From F23-D06 sp963603365 (GTDB lineage: Bacteria > Bacteroidota > Bacteroidia > Bacteroidales > WCHB1-69), in the NCBI GenBank assembly GCA_963603365.1, contig CAVCMI010000036.1, positions 18,064 through 82,063 on the forward strand: a DNA stretch of 64,000 bases, in the 5' to 3' direction. The translations under genes and the position numbers were made by a program. The notes under the pieces are model-generated. The model made no database searches. It saw only the letters and a list, made by a program, of their open reading frames with translations, and had not been told where the DNA came from. Shown piece after piece: positions 1 to 8,256 of this stretch (position 1 is the stretch's first letter; each line of letters starts with the position of its first letter).

Positions 1-792
1 GTCCGCACGGGAAGCTTGCGGGTCAAGCATCGCTTCAAACTCGCGCACAATAGCATAATAGCTTTCCGCCTGCCGTTCTTGCACCACCGTGTCGCCATCG
101 GGATAATTGAAGACTACCACATCATTGTTGCGGATCGGTCGCAGTGGCTTGGAGCGCAAATAGGGCAGTTTCACGATTTCCGTATAAGACTTGGCTGACT
201 GTGTAAGCGGCATTCTGTTGTGAACAAAAGGCACGGCCACAGGCGTGTTAGGCATCCGCACGCCGTATGAAAGCTTGCTTACCGACAGGAAGTCGCCTAC
301 CATCAAAGAACTTTCCATCGATGATGTCGGGATCTTGTACAGTTCAAACCAGCAGCAGCGGATAATGTAGGCGGCGGCCACGGCAAAGATCAGCGCATCG
401 CCCCAGGAGCGCGCACTGCTCTTCTTGAACTTCGGCAACTCGCTCCGGCGGGTGTACCGCTCCCTTTTCGACCATCCCAGATAGGGCAGATAGAACGGGA
501 AAAACAACGTGCCCAATATCAGCGGCCCATATCCGAACTTCCGGAACTGGTGAATGGTCTCCCAAATTATATAGAAGAACATGAAAATGCCGATATAAGG
601 AATCAGAAAGAGCAGAAACCACCACCATTGGCGTTCTATGACCTTGCTGATCCATAGCCAGACATTATAGAGGGGTATCACCGACTTCCACGGCGCAATT
701 CCGGCTTTCTTGAAGATGCCCCATAAACCGATTTGCCAGCCGACAAGCATGATCAGCAGAATGGTAATGAGTATGGGTGTTGAAATATACAT
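1..792 (-). CDS. lepB: Signal peptidase I (5' part; 3' end beyond left edge)
   Basis: This is a membrane-bound serine/lysine protease that removes signal peptides from secreted proteins. The frame is open from an ATG at 790-792 to the window edge, so 264 codons are visible. The first 115 or so residues form a hydrophobic, multi-pass Trp-rich segment, an N-terminal extension seen in Bacteroidetes LepB and absent from short E. coli-type enzymes. A further hydrophobic segment at about 133-145 leads into IPTSSMESSLM, whose Ser158 matches the catalytic Ser of the family S-M motif. The catalytic Lys region lies beyond the edge and cannot be checked. A conserved-looking NYPDGDTV segment follows in the visible part. 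The gene lies 39 bases downstream of dapB on the same strand, probably in one transcript. Confidence 0.9.
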   Translation of the reverse strand, partial: MYISTPILITILLIMLVGWQIGLWGIFKKAGIAPWKSVIPLYNVWLWISKVIERQWWWFLLFLIPYIGIFMFFYIIWETIHQFRKFGYGPLILGTLFFPFYLPYLGWSKRERYTRRSELPKFKKSSARSWGDALIFAVAAAYIIRCCWFELYKIPTSSMESSLMVGDFLSVSKLSYGVRMPNTPVAVPFVHNRMPLTQSAKSYTEIVKLPYLRSKPLRPIRNNDVVVFNYPDGDTVVQERQAESYYAIVREFEAMLDPQASRAD

Positions 793-831
793 TGAAAAGG
801 TATTTTTCGGTTGATGATATGCTTTGTGGTA

Positions 832-1560
832 CTATTTGTCGAGTTCAAAGACGATGTCCTGGAAATCGTGGATGCCGGGATGCCCAGGCAGCCAGCAGGC
901 GGCCTTGACCGCGCCCTCGGCGAACCCTTTACGGCTGTGGGCCTCATGGACAATCCGTATGTCGTCAACATCAGACTTCCAGCTGACCATATGCGTGCCC
1001 GGCACGGTGCCGACACGGTGTGAAACAACAGGGAGGAACTCCTCACAAGCGGCCTGTTCAGCAGGTTTCCAACCGTCGAGGCGGTCAACCGCCCTCACAA
1101 TGTCGGCAGCCAGACGAATGGCCGTGCCGCTTGGAGCGTCTTTCTTCATAGCGTGGTGGGTCTCCTCAACTTCAGCGCAGTACTGCGGCTGGTCATTCAT
1201 GAACGAAGCCAGGAAACGGTTCAGTTGCATAAAAAGGTTGGCGCCGATGCTGAAATTTGAGCCATAGACCAGCGAACCATCACATTGTCCGCAGCGGGCT
1301 TTCACCTCCTCCATACGCGGAAGCCATCCTGTAGTGCCCACTACAATAGGCACGTGGTTGTCGAAAGCACGGAACATATTATGCACCGCCGCCGAAGGCA
1401 CGGAGAAGTCGATGGCCGCATCGGCTGCCCTGAACTGCGCCAAACGTTCGTTCCACTCCTCGTCGTTGTCGATGACCGTCACAATGTCGTGATTTTGCCG
1501 GCGCAGTATCTCTTCCACCTGCCGACCCATCTTTCCGTAACCTAATATTGCTATTTTCAT
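832..1560 (-). CDS. dapB: 4-hydroxy-tetrahydrodipicolinate reductase
   Basis: The enzyme reduces hydroxy-tetrahydrodipicolinate to tetrahydrodipicolinate with NAD(P)H in lysine and diaminopimelate synthesis. The 242 residues are slightly shorter than E. coli DapB (about 270). GYGKMG at 7-12 is the dinucleotide-binding loop of an N-terminal Rossmann fold and VGTTGW lies at 74-79. ETHHAMKKDAPSGT (about 133-146) is the catalytic His-His/Lys region of the C-terminal DapB domain. The start codon is 4 bases from the stop of the upstream DUF5683 gene, so the two are likely co-transcribed and translationally close. Identification is firm. Confidence 0.95.
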   Translation of the reverse strand: MKIAILGYGKMGRQVEEILRRQNHDIVTVIDNDEEWNERLAQFRAADAAIDFSVPSAAVHNMFRAFDNHVPIVVGTTGWLPRMEEVKARCGQCDGSLVYGSNFSIGANLFMQLNRFLASFMNDQPQYCAEVEETHHAMKKDAPSGTAIRLAADIVRAVDRLDGWKPAEQAACEEFLPVVSHRVGTVPGTHMVSWKSDVDDIRIVHEAHSRKGFAEGAVKAACWLPGHPGIHDFQDIVFELDK

Positions 1561-1564
1561 ATTC

Positions 1565-2158
1565 CTACCAATTAAAACTCAGGCTTACGCCGTATGCGGG
1601 CAATGAAGAGCGGGCCAGCTGGTTGTTCATCAATGCCGGTGACACCCTCAGCGACAAGTCGTCTGATATGTTGAAGTCATACAGGTGAGCATCCACCACC
1701 GCATCAATCATGTTCAAAACATACAGGATAGCGGTAACCCCGATAGAGATCTCCATATAGCGCAGGTATTGGTTTTTCTGCTTTATCAGGTTCTCGTCAG
1801 GGATGCTGGCCAAGTCAGGGTTGAGGACGGAGACAGCTCCGTTTTTCCTGTTCTTGTACTCGTTGCGGTATGCGGACATTTCGCGGCCGGTATAATAAAT
1901 ACAATAAGCAGAAGCGCCGAGACATGCATAAACGATCGGCACCTTCCAGTATTTCTTGTTATATACCTGCCCTCCGCCCGGAATGATGGAGAGCAGCATG
2001 GCGACGGTAGGGCTGTGGCTGCTTGTCTTCACGGAATCCTTTTTAACAACCATATTAACCATATCGCCGGGCATTGCTGCACAAGACACTTCAGACACTG
2101 CCGGAAAAGCCGGCAGCACAAGGAAAAGCGTCAAGACACATAGTTTGAAATAGTGCAT
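1565..2158 (-). CDS. DUF5683-domain membrane protein
   Basis: This is a 197-residue protein of unknown function in the Bacteroidetes DUF5683 family. The chosen ATG at 2156-2158 puts a signal-like stretch (MHYFKLCVLTLFLVLPAF) at the N-terminus. An upstream in-frame TTG at 2200 would add a polar, unlikely leader. After the signal come a Pro/Gly-rich turn (LLSIIPGGGQVYN), a hydrophobic segment (VPIVYACLGASAYCIYY) and another near residue 150 (VTAILYVLNMIDAVVDAHL). The C-terminus ends in aromatic-rich alternating residues (GVSLSFNW), which could suggest envelope association. It lies directly downstream of parB. The parB-DUF5683 order is, to my knowledge, common in Bacteroides, but no role in partitioning is known. 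Confidence 0.75.
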   Translation of the reverse strand: MHYFKLCVLTLFLVLPAFPAVSEVSCAAMPGDMVNMVVKKDSVKTSSHSPTVAMLLSIIPGGGQVYNKKYWKVPIVYACLGASAYCIYYTGREMSAYRNEYKNRKNGAVSVLNPDLASIPDENLIKQKNQYLRYMEISIGVTAILYVLNMIDAVVDAHLYDFNISDDLSLRVSPALMNNQLARSSLPAYGVSLSFNW

Positions 2159-2200
2159 AGCAGTCGGATTAACAGAACATTTAACGTTCTGACCGTTCAA

Positions 2201-3085
2201 TTATTGCAGCAGGCCGATGATTCTACGCAAGTCGTCGTCTGACTTGAAAGGGATCGACAACGTGCCTTTCCCGGAGATGTCCTTCCGGATGTTGACCTTG
2301 GCATTCAGTTTTTTGGAAAAATCTGTCTGGAAAGAGCGGACCTCGTCAGAAAGGGTGATCTTGACTTTTGTTTTCGGAGTTTTCAGTTCAGAAAGACGTT
2401 TCTTGACGAGCGTTTCCGTTTGGCGCACGGAGAGTTTGTCGTTGACGACCTGCCTGATGATCTTGCTTTGCAGTTCTTCGTCTTCCACGGCCACAATAGC
2501 GCGGGCGTGTCCCATTGAGACCAGGTTGTCTCTGACAGCGACCTGTGCTTCGGATGAAAGTTTGAGCAGGCGCAGATAATTGGACACCGTGCTTCGGTCT
2601 TTGCCCACCTTTTCGCTGATTTCTTCCTGTGACAGTCCGCATTCGTCCATCAGCAACTGGAAACTCACAGCCACCTCGATAGCGTTGAGGTCTGAACGTT
2701 GCAGGTTCTCCACCAGCGACATCTGCGCGGTATGCATATCATCGGCGGTACGCACATAGGCGGCGATTTCGGGAAGCCCGAGCAGTTTGGATGCACGAAG
2801 ACGCCGCTCTCCGGAAATCAGCTGGTATTTGCCGTTCTCTATAGGACGTACCGTAATCGGCTGAATCAGACCGTCTTCTTTTATCGACTGTGCCAGTTCC
2901 TGCAACTCTTTCTCGTCAAAGTGCTTTCGTGGCTGAAACGGGTTCAATTCAATAGAATCTATCTTGATCAGGCTGTTGTTGCCTGCGGAAACATGGCTTT
3001 TAGGGTTGTTGATGGCTGATATGTCCATTGTGCCGAGAATGGCGCCCAGCCCTTTTCCTAAAGAGGGTTTGTCGTTTTTTGTCAT
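2201..3085 (-). CDS. parB: Chromosome-partitioning CTPase ParB
   Basis: ParB binds parS sites and spreads as a CTP-dependent clamp for chromosome segregation. The protein has 294 residues, the usual length. The N-terminal ParB/Sulfiredoxin-like domain carries the CTP-pocket motifs GERRLRA (92-98) and ENLQR (126-130). A helix-turn-helix follows at about 151-175 (LSQEEISEKVGKDRSTVS) and a short C-terminal dimerisation region ends near IIGLLQ. The gene starts 18 bases after the parA stop on the same strand. No parS-like palindrome was noticed in the parAB region by eye, so its target sites are probably elsewhere. Confidence 0.95.
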   Translation of the reverse strand: MTKNDKPSLGKGLGAILGTMDISAINNPKSHVSAGNNSLIKIDSIELNPFQPRKHFDEKELQELAQSIKEDGLIQPITVRPIENGKYQLISGERRLRASKLLGLPEIAAYVRTADDMHTAQMSLVENLQRSDLNAIEVAVSFQLLMDECGLSQEEISEKVGKDRSTVSNYLRLLKLSSEAQVAVRDNLVSMGHARAIVAVEDEELQSKIIRQVVNDKLSVRQTETLVKKRLSELKTPKTKVKITLSDEVRSFQTDFSKKLNAKVNIRKDISGKGTLSIPFKSDDDLRRIIGLLQ

Positions 3086-3103
3086 AATGCTTTCACCTTA
3101 TAT

Positions 3104-3877
3104 TTAAATCGTATAACCATTCTTCATCAGAAACTCCTTGGCCAGGTTCAAGTAGTTGGTATGTCCTCGCGACTGCACGTCATAAAGCACTATGGGCTTC
3201 CCGAAGCTCGGGGCCTCGCTGAGGCGGACATTACGCGAAATGACCGTATCGAACACCAAGTCGCGGCAATGAAGCCTCACGTCTTCCACCACTGCATTCG
3301 AGGATTTGTAGCGGGAGGTGTACATCGTAAGCAATATGCCTTCGATGTTCAAGTCTGTGTTCATGTTCGACTGTATCAGATTGATGGTATTGAGCAGTTT
3401 GCCAAGACCTTCGAGGGCGAAATACTCGCACTGCACGGGTATGAGCACAGAATCGGCAGCAACCAACGAGTTCACCGTGATAAGGCCCAACGAGGGGGCA
3501 CAGTCAATGAAAATAAAATCGTAGTCATTCTTGAGGGCATAAATGGCATCCTTCATCCTGTATTCCCGCCGGTCGAACGAAATCATCTCAATTTCGGCGC
3601 CGACCAGGTCCACGGTGGCCGGCAACAGGTCCATGTTCGGGACGGTTGTAGAGACGATCGTCTCCTGCACCATTTTGTTGCCGATCATACAGTCGTAAAT
3701 GCTGCACGCGTTCTCGTCGGGCTCGTACCCCACCCCACTGGAAGCATTGGCCTGCGGGTCTGCGTCTATCAGCAGGATCTTGAAATCCAATACCGCAAGC
3801 GAAGCAGCAAGGTTGACGGCGGTAGTCGTTTTCCCCACGCCGCCTTTTTGGTTCACGATTGCTACGATCTTGCCCAT
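3104..3877 (-). CDS. parA: Chromosome-partitioning ATPase ParA/Soj
   Basis: This is a ParA-type ATPase that binds non-specific DNA as an ATP dimer and is stimulated by ParB. It has 257 residues with no N-terminal HTH, so it is the short chromosomal (Soj) type. The deviant Walker A KGGVGKTT lies at 11-18 with its signature Lys, LLIDADPQAN at about 36-44, and Walker B FIFIDCAPSL at 121-130. Its ATG (3875-3877) overlaps the TAA of the upstream DUF3276 gene by one base (TAATG), which suggests translational coupling. The order DUF3276-parA-parB forms one transcription unit. Confidence 0.95.
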   Translation of the reverse strand: MGKIVAIVNQKGGVGKTTTAVNLAASLAVLDFKILLIDADPQANASSGVGYEPDENACSIYDCMIGNKMVQETIVSTTVPNMDLLPATVDLVGAEIEMISFDRREYRMKDAIYALKNDYDFIFIDCAPSLGLITVNSLVAADSVLIPVQCEYFALEGLGKLLNTINLIQSNMNTDLNIEGILLTMYTSRYKSSNAVVEDVRLHCRDLVFDTVISRNVRLSEAPSFGKPIVLYDVQSRGHTNYLNLAKEFLMKNGYTI

Positions 3878-4218
3878 TATATGTTCAGGTCTAAATCGTC
3901 AAAGTCAACATCAATGTTATGTCCCGGCGTATCCTCAATCTCCGGATTGAACATGTTGTCCTCGGGGACTTTCCCGGTATTGATGAAATCAATCACGCCG
4001 TTCAGGGCATTCTGGAACTTCTCGAAATCCTCCTTGTAAAGGAAAACCTTGTGTTTCTCGTAAAAGAAAGTGTCCGTGTCCTGGTTGTACTTGCGCTTGC
4101 TTTCCGTAATGGTCAAGTAAAGCTCGTCAGTCCTCGTGCTTTTCACGTCGAAGAAATAGGTTCTTTTCCCTGCCTTTATCGAACGTGATAAAACTTCATT
4201 CTTGTCTTGATTTTCCAT
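3877..4218 (-). CDS. PUR-alpha-like nucleic-acid-binding protein (DUF3276)
   Basis: This is a small 113-residue protein of the Bacteroidetes DUF3276/PUR family, whose members resemble eukaryotic Pur-alpha and bind single-stranded DNA or RNA. It has one PUR-type repeat: a basic strand region (RSIKAGKRTYFFDVKST), an aromatic strand (TFFYEKHKVFLYKEDFEKF), and an amphipathic helix (FQNALNGVIDFINTG). An acidic tail (DIDVDFDDLDLNI-like) ends the protein. The stop shares one base with the parA start. It begins 26 bases after the yidC stop with no promoter box visible, so it may be read through from yidC. A nucleic-acid-binding partner directly upstream of parA is suggestive, but a partitioning role is only inference. 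Confidence 0.85.
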   Translation of the reverse strand: MENQDKNEVLSRSIKAGKRTYFFDVKSTRTDELYLTITESKRKYNQDTDTFFYEKHKVFLYKEDFEKFQNALNGVIDFINTGKVPEDNMFNPEIEDTPGHNIDVDFDDLDLNI

Positions 4219-4244
4219 CGCTTATTATTTTAAGTTCTAAGTCT

Positions 4245-6179
4245 TTATTTTTTCTGGTTCTTCTGTTGTCCTTTGAGCATCTGAGCCTGTTGTTTCTGCA
4301 ATGCCTCCATCTTGAGTTGCCAACGTGACTTCTTGACGGGCTTTTTCATATTGGCCTGCATCTTGGCGCGCAGTTTGTTCTCGTTGACCGCCATCCGGAA
4401 GATGAACATCTGGGCAAATGTGAAAAGGTTGAAGAGCAAATAGTAATAGGTCAATGCCGAAGAGAAGTTGTTGAACATGAACAGGAACATCACAGGCATC
4501 ATATACATCATTATGTTCATCATACGCTGCTGGTCCTTGTTGCCCTGCGTGGTATTCATCAGTTTGTTGTTAAGCCAAGTATAGACTAAAGTGGCAATTG
4601 TCATCAGTATGGTGAAAAGGCTCATGTGGTCGCCGTAAAGCGGGATATGGCGGCCGAAGTCCCAGATGGAATCGTATGTGGAGAGGTCTTCGGCCCAAAG
4701 GAACGACTTCTGCCGCAGTTCGTATGCCGAAGGGAAGAAACGGTACATGGCGATGAGGATCGGCATCTGCAGGAGCATGGGGAGGCATCCGCCGGCGGGC
4801 TTCACGCCCGCGCTCCGGTACAGGGTCATCGTGGCCTGCTGTTTCTTCATCATGTCATCGTCTTTAGGGTAACGTGCGTTGATGGCCTCGATTTCAGGCT
4901 TGAGCGCGCGCATTTTTGCCGAAGACATATAGGTCTTGTAACTTACCGGCAGCAACACTACCTTCAGGATGATGGTCAAGACAAGGATGATGAGACCGTA
5001 ACTGAGACCGTATGCCTCCAGCCAGTTGAAGACCGGAATGATGGCGAAACGGTTAACCCAATGCAGCAGGAAGAATCCCCAGCCGAGCGGCACCTGACGC
5101 TCCAGCTTGAGCCCGTATCCCTTGAGTTGTTTGTACTGGTTGGGGCCAAGATAGACCGACATGCCGAAATCGCCGGTGTTAAGGTCCTCGACATTGAAGT
5201 CGAGTTCGGCAGAACAGCTTTTGAGCACTGAGGTTTCAGACTTGTCGGGCAATGACACAGACAGCGTGCCGGACTGGAACGGCTGGTCTTCCACAATCAG
5301 GCAAGTCGTGAAGAACTGCTGCTTGAACGAGACCCATTTGAGCGGGGAGGTGAACTCTTTGCGGTCGTCCTTGCGTTCATCGAGGTGGTCCACATCGTCC
5401 ATATTGTCCATATAATAGACGGAAGTGATGTTCTTCTCGTTCTCGTAGTTCTTCTCCACCAGACGCGGACGGGCATTCCATTCCAGCGTATATGTGTTCT
5501 TGTTCGGATAGAGGTACTCTTCCATATTGACGAAGCGCAGTTTGAAGCCGAAACGGTATTCATCTGCATCGAACGTATAAAGATATTCGATATAGGAGGC
5601 GTTGTCGAGCATTCCGCACTCTACGGAATCTCCTTTATAGTTGGGGTAAAGGCGCAGCGATAGCGACTTTTGGCCCTCTTTCACGGAGAGTGTGTCCTGC
5701 ACGTCAGACAGGAACCAGCAGTCGCGGGTGTTCACTTCGGCCTGGTCATAGAGCATCAGCCCGATACTCATCATGTCGGTGCCGCCCTCAAAAAGCTCGA
5801 GCATCTGTTTGGCCGAGTCTTTGGGGGTATAGCGGTAAATGTCCTTAAGGTAAGCGTTTTTCAGATAGCCGCCTTTCTTGCTGAACACATAGATGGCCTT
5901 GTTTGTTTCCACGACATAATCGCTGGTGGAGGCCACCTGCGGGTTTGAGAAGACCTGTGCGGGCGAGAGTTTCTTGTCTGCCGCAACGGCAGCGGCGGTG
6001 TCAGGCGTAGAAGCTGACAATGAGAGGTCAACCGTGTCTTCCGGATGCTGCTCCGCCTCCATTGCCCTCGCAGCGGCCTGCTCTTCTGCAAGTTTTTTGT
6101 TCTTGTTGGTCTGATAGAAGCTGAAGCCTATGAACAGTCCAAAAATCAAAAGCAACCCAATAACTGTATTCTTATCCAT
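4245..6179 (-). CDS. yidC: Membrane protein insertase YidC
   Basis: YidC inserts and folds inner-membrane proteins alone or with SecYEG. The protein has 644 residues. One N-terminal transmembrane segment (VIGLLLIFGLFIGFSFY, about 5-21) is followed by a polar linker and a large periplasmic beta-rich domain (about 70-370). The conserved 60KD_IMP core contains the segments LIILVLTIILKVVLLPVSY, LLQMPILIAMYRFFPSA and the later paired helices. The C-terminus is a long Lys/Gln-rich basic tail (PVKKSRWQLKMEAL, KGQQKNQKK), typical of ribosome-contacting YidC tails. A TATCTTTG promoter box sits 22 bases upstream of the ATG. Confidence 0.96.
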   Translation of the reverse strand: MDKNTVIGLLLIFGLFIGFSFYQTNKNKKLAEEQAAARAMEAEQHPEDTVDLSLSASTPDTAAAVAADKKLSPAQVFSNPQVASTSDYVVETNKAIYVFSKKGGYLKNAYLKDIYRYTPKDSAKQMLELFEGGTDMMSIGLMLYDQAEVNTRDCWFLSDVQDTLSVKEGQKSLSLRLYPNYKGDSVECGMLDNASYIEYLYTFDADEYRFGFKLRFVNMEEYLYPNKNTYTLEWNARPRLVEKNYENEKNITSVYYMDNMDDVDHLDERKDDRKEFTSPLKWVSFKQQFFTTCLIVEDQPFQSGTLSVSLPDKSETSVLKSCSAELDFNVEDLNTGDFGMSVYLGPNQYKQLKGYGLKLERQVPLGWGFFLLHWVNRFAIIPVFNWLEAYGLSYGLIILVLTIILKVVLLPVSYKTYMSSAKMRALKPEIEAINARYPKDDDMMKKQQATMTLYRSAGVKPAGGCLPMLLQMPILIAMYRFFPSAYELRQKSFLWAEDLSTYDSIWDFGRHIPLYGDHMSLFTILMTIATLVYTWLNNKLMNTTQGNKDQQRMMNIMMYMMPVMFLFMFNNFSSALTYYYLLFNLFTFAQMFIFRMAVNENKLRAKMQANMKKPVKKSRWQLKMEALQKQQAQMLKGQQKNQKK

Positions 6180-6200
6180 TTTTGATTTTTAAATTGGCGG

Positions 6201-6208
6201 CAAAGATA
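6201..6208 (-). promoter_or_regulatory. -7 promoter box of yidC
   Basis: On the minus strand the sequence reads TATCTTTGCCGCC, a perfect match to the Bacteroidetes TAnnTTTG box. It lies 22 bases from the yidC ATG, between the stop of the TPR gene and yidC. Confidence 0.65.
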
Positions 6209-6219
6209 CAAAAAAAACA

Positions 6220-7605
6220 TTACCTCTGACCGGCCTTTTTCCGGTACACAGCAGCGGCCTGCTCGTCACCCATTTGGTGATAGGCTTCGCCTAATGCTTT
6301 ATATATGGCCGATTTATCGTTGTTCAAAAAAGCACATGACAAAGCCTGCTTCAGGTATTCCTCCGCCCTGTCGGGTTCATTGACTTCCAGATAGGCTTTC
6401 CCAAGGCTATAGAGCACCTTGCTGTTCTGCGGGAAGAGTTCTTGGATTTCCTGTTCATGATTGAGCAGGTTCTTCCATTGGTGTAAGGAGTCTAACACGA
6501 AGAAATAGTCTGACCAGACGGAAAATGCAGTGTTGTCGTACTGCAGTGCTTTCTCATACAGTGGCAGGGCGTCCGCAAAGTTGCGGCGGATAAAGCAGAT
6601 GCGGGCCTTGCACAGATAACCTTCTGAGAAAACAGGATTAACCCGTATCAGCACATCGGCAAGCTCCTCTGCTCGAGACACCTCCTCATCAGAGGCATCG
6701 GGTTTTGCGGCAGATGCCATAAACAATCGGATGCTCTGCTTTTTCACGTCCGTGTCCACATCAGGGTTTTCAAACACTTTCTTTAGTGCTGCCATCATCT
6801 TGTCGGGCTGGTTCTGTTTTTCCCAATAGGCGGAAAGAACAAGGTTCAGTTCCGGGTCGTCCGGCGTGAGTTCCTGTGCCTTTGCAAAGTAAGGATAGGC
6901 CTTGTCCAACATGTCATTGCTTTGGTAGATGAAGCCGGCTTTCACATAGAACTCGGCGTTATGGGGATAGCGCTTTATGAGTTTTTCGTACTCGTTCACC
7001 GCCTCATTCACCTTGTTCATATAGAGCCACAGCGATGCCTTCACGCGGGTGAGTTCGTCATTGCTGCCCATGATCTTCTCCATCCGGTCGTAGGTCTTAA
7101 TGGTCTTTTCAGTTTTGTTCAGGCTCATGTAACATTCTGCCAGTGCGTAGAGGTAGTACTCGTTGTTGTCTTTCTCTTTGCATACCTGTTCCCACAGTTT
7201 AGCAGCGTAGGCATAGTCTTCGGTCAACGCATAGAGTTTGGCCATTTCAATCTTATACCACACATTGTTCTTGTCGATCTTGATCGCTTTCTGCAGCGCA
7301 TTGATGGCGTCAGCATACTCTTTGCGGTCTTTGTCGATTTTGGCGAGCATAAACCAGGCGGCGTCATGGTTGGGGTTGTCGAGCAAAATGCCGTTGAACA
7401 CGCTGAGGGCTTCAGACGTGTTGCCGGTATAATAGGCTTTGAGGCCCTCGGTGAACTTGACGGAGAGTTTGCGTGCGCTGACGGCAGATTCGGAAGTCTC
7501 GGCCACGTTGCGTGTCTTCTTGGTGTTCTGTGCTGTGGTTGGCAGGGGCAACGAGGCGGCAAAGGCAATCATTGCCAGGAGGGAAAGCCTTTTCATCGTA
7601 TTCAT
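6220..7605 (-). CDS. Tetratricopeptide-repeat protein, exported
   Basis: This is a 461-residue protein with a Sec signal peptide (KRLSLLAMIAFAASLPLPTTAQ) and then tandem TPR helices over nearly the whole length. Typical repeat units start at about 52 (GLKAYYTGNTSEALSVFNGI), 86, 120, 155 and onwards to the C-terminus (AEEYLKQAL, YHQMGDEQAAAVYRK). TPR proteins are protein-protein scaffolds. The location after the signal peptide would be periplasm or outer membrane. The ATG at 7605 is one base from the dut stop (7607-7609), so dut and this gene form an operon. An alternative ATG three codons later is possible. The partner is unknown. Confidence 0.9.
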   Translation of the reverse strand: MNTMKRLSLLAMIAFAASLPLPTTAQNTKKTRNVAETSESAVSARKLSVKFTEGLKAYYTGNTSEALSVFNGILLDNPNHDAAWFMLAKIDKDRKEYADAINALQKAIKIDKNNVWYKIEMAKLYALTEDYAYAAKLWEQVCKEKDNNEYYLYALAECYMSLNKTEKTIKTYDRMEKIMGSNDELTRVKASLWLYMNKVNEAVNEYEKLIKRYPHNAEFYVKAGFIYQSNDMLDKAYPYFAKAQELTPDDPELNLVLSAYWEKQNQPDKMMAALKKVFENPDVDTDVKKQSIRLFMASAAKPDASDEEVSRAEELADVLIRVNPVFSEGYLCKARICFIRRNFADALPLYEKALQYDNTAFSVWSDYFFVLDSLHQWKNLLNHEQEIQELFPQNSKVLYSLGKAYLEVNEPDRAEEYLKQALSCAFLNNDKSAIYKALGEAYHQMGDEQAAAVYRKKAGQR

Positions 7606-7606
7606 G

Positions 7607-8059
7607 TCATTTAGTTCCGCTATGGCCGAAGCCGCCGGCGCCGCGTTCCGTATCCGACAGGTCTTCGAGGCTATGTACCGCTACCGGCTGCACCTGCACA
7701 ATGGGCGAGACCACCATCTGGGCAATGCGTTCCCCATGCCGGATCTCAAACGGCTCTTGCGACAAGTTGACGAGCAGCACCTTAAGCTCTCCCCGGTAGT
7801 CAGGGTCAACGGTGCCGGGGCTGTTGAGCACCGTAATGCCGTGTTTGAGGGCGAGTCCGCTGCGGGGCCGCACCTGCGCTTCGCAATGTGGCGGCAATTC
7901 AATGTAGAGGCCGGTGGGCACCAAAACACGTTCGCCGGGACGCAGCACCAGGTTTTCTGACAGGTTCGCCCTCAGGTCCATGCCTGCCGCCTGCTCCGAT
8001 TCGTAAGCAGGAAGGTCGTTTCCGGAGGCGTTATAGACTTTGCAAGTGTATTGTTCCAT
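7607..8059 (-). CDS. dut: Deoxyuridine 5'-triphosphate nucleotidohydrolase
   Basis: dUTPase hydrolyses dUTP to dUMP and pyrophosphate, keeping uracil out of DNA and feeding thymidylate synthesis. It is a trimeric all-beta enzyme. The 150 residues from the ATG at 8057-8059 fit the family length. Family motifs are AAGMDLRA (motif 1), PRSGLALKHGI (motif 2), LNSPGTVDPDYRG (motif 3, with Val where many have Ile) and ERGAGGFGHSG (the C-terminal motif 5 arm). An upstream in-frame start at 8116 would add 19 residues and begin before the promoter box at 8078-8085, so the shorter start is preferred. Confidence 0.95.
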   Translation of the reverse strand: MEQYTCKVYNASGNDLPAYESEQAAGMDLRANLSENLVLRPGERVLVPTGLYIELPPHCEAQVRPRSGLALKHGITVLNSPGTVDPDYRGELKVLLVNLSQEPFEIRHGERIAQMVVSPIVQVQPVAVHSLEDLSDTERGAGGFGHSGTK

Positions 8060-8077
8060 ATCTTCAAAAAAAACGTG

Positions 8078-8085
8078 CAAACATA
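8078..8085 (-). promoter_or_regulatory. -7 promoter box of dut
   Basis: On the minus strand this reads TATGTTTGC, 18 bases upstream of the dut ATG at 8059. It supports the short start of dut and places dut and the TPR gene in one transcript. Confidence 0.5.
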
Positions 8086-8256
8086 CACAAAATTCAGGTA
8101 TGGCGCAATGTTGCATTGATGGTTTTGGAGAAAAAAGAACTCACGTTCATATTCTACATTAGCCACTGGTAAACCACCCGGGAAACAATTGTATCTTCTT
8201 GTTTCAAGGCACCGCAGGGGATGGTCTGCATTCTGCACAGCCTGACCTGCGCATTT

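Noticed and set aside
3100..4250. parS-like site near parAB
   Set aside because: No TGTTTCACGTGAAACA-type or TGTTCCACGTGGAACA-type palindrome could be found by eye in this stretch.
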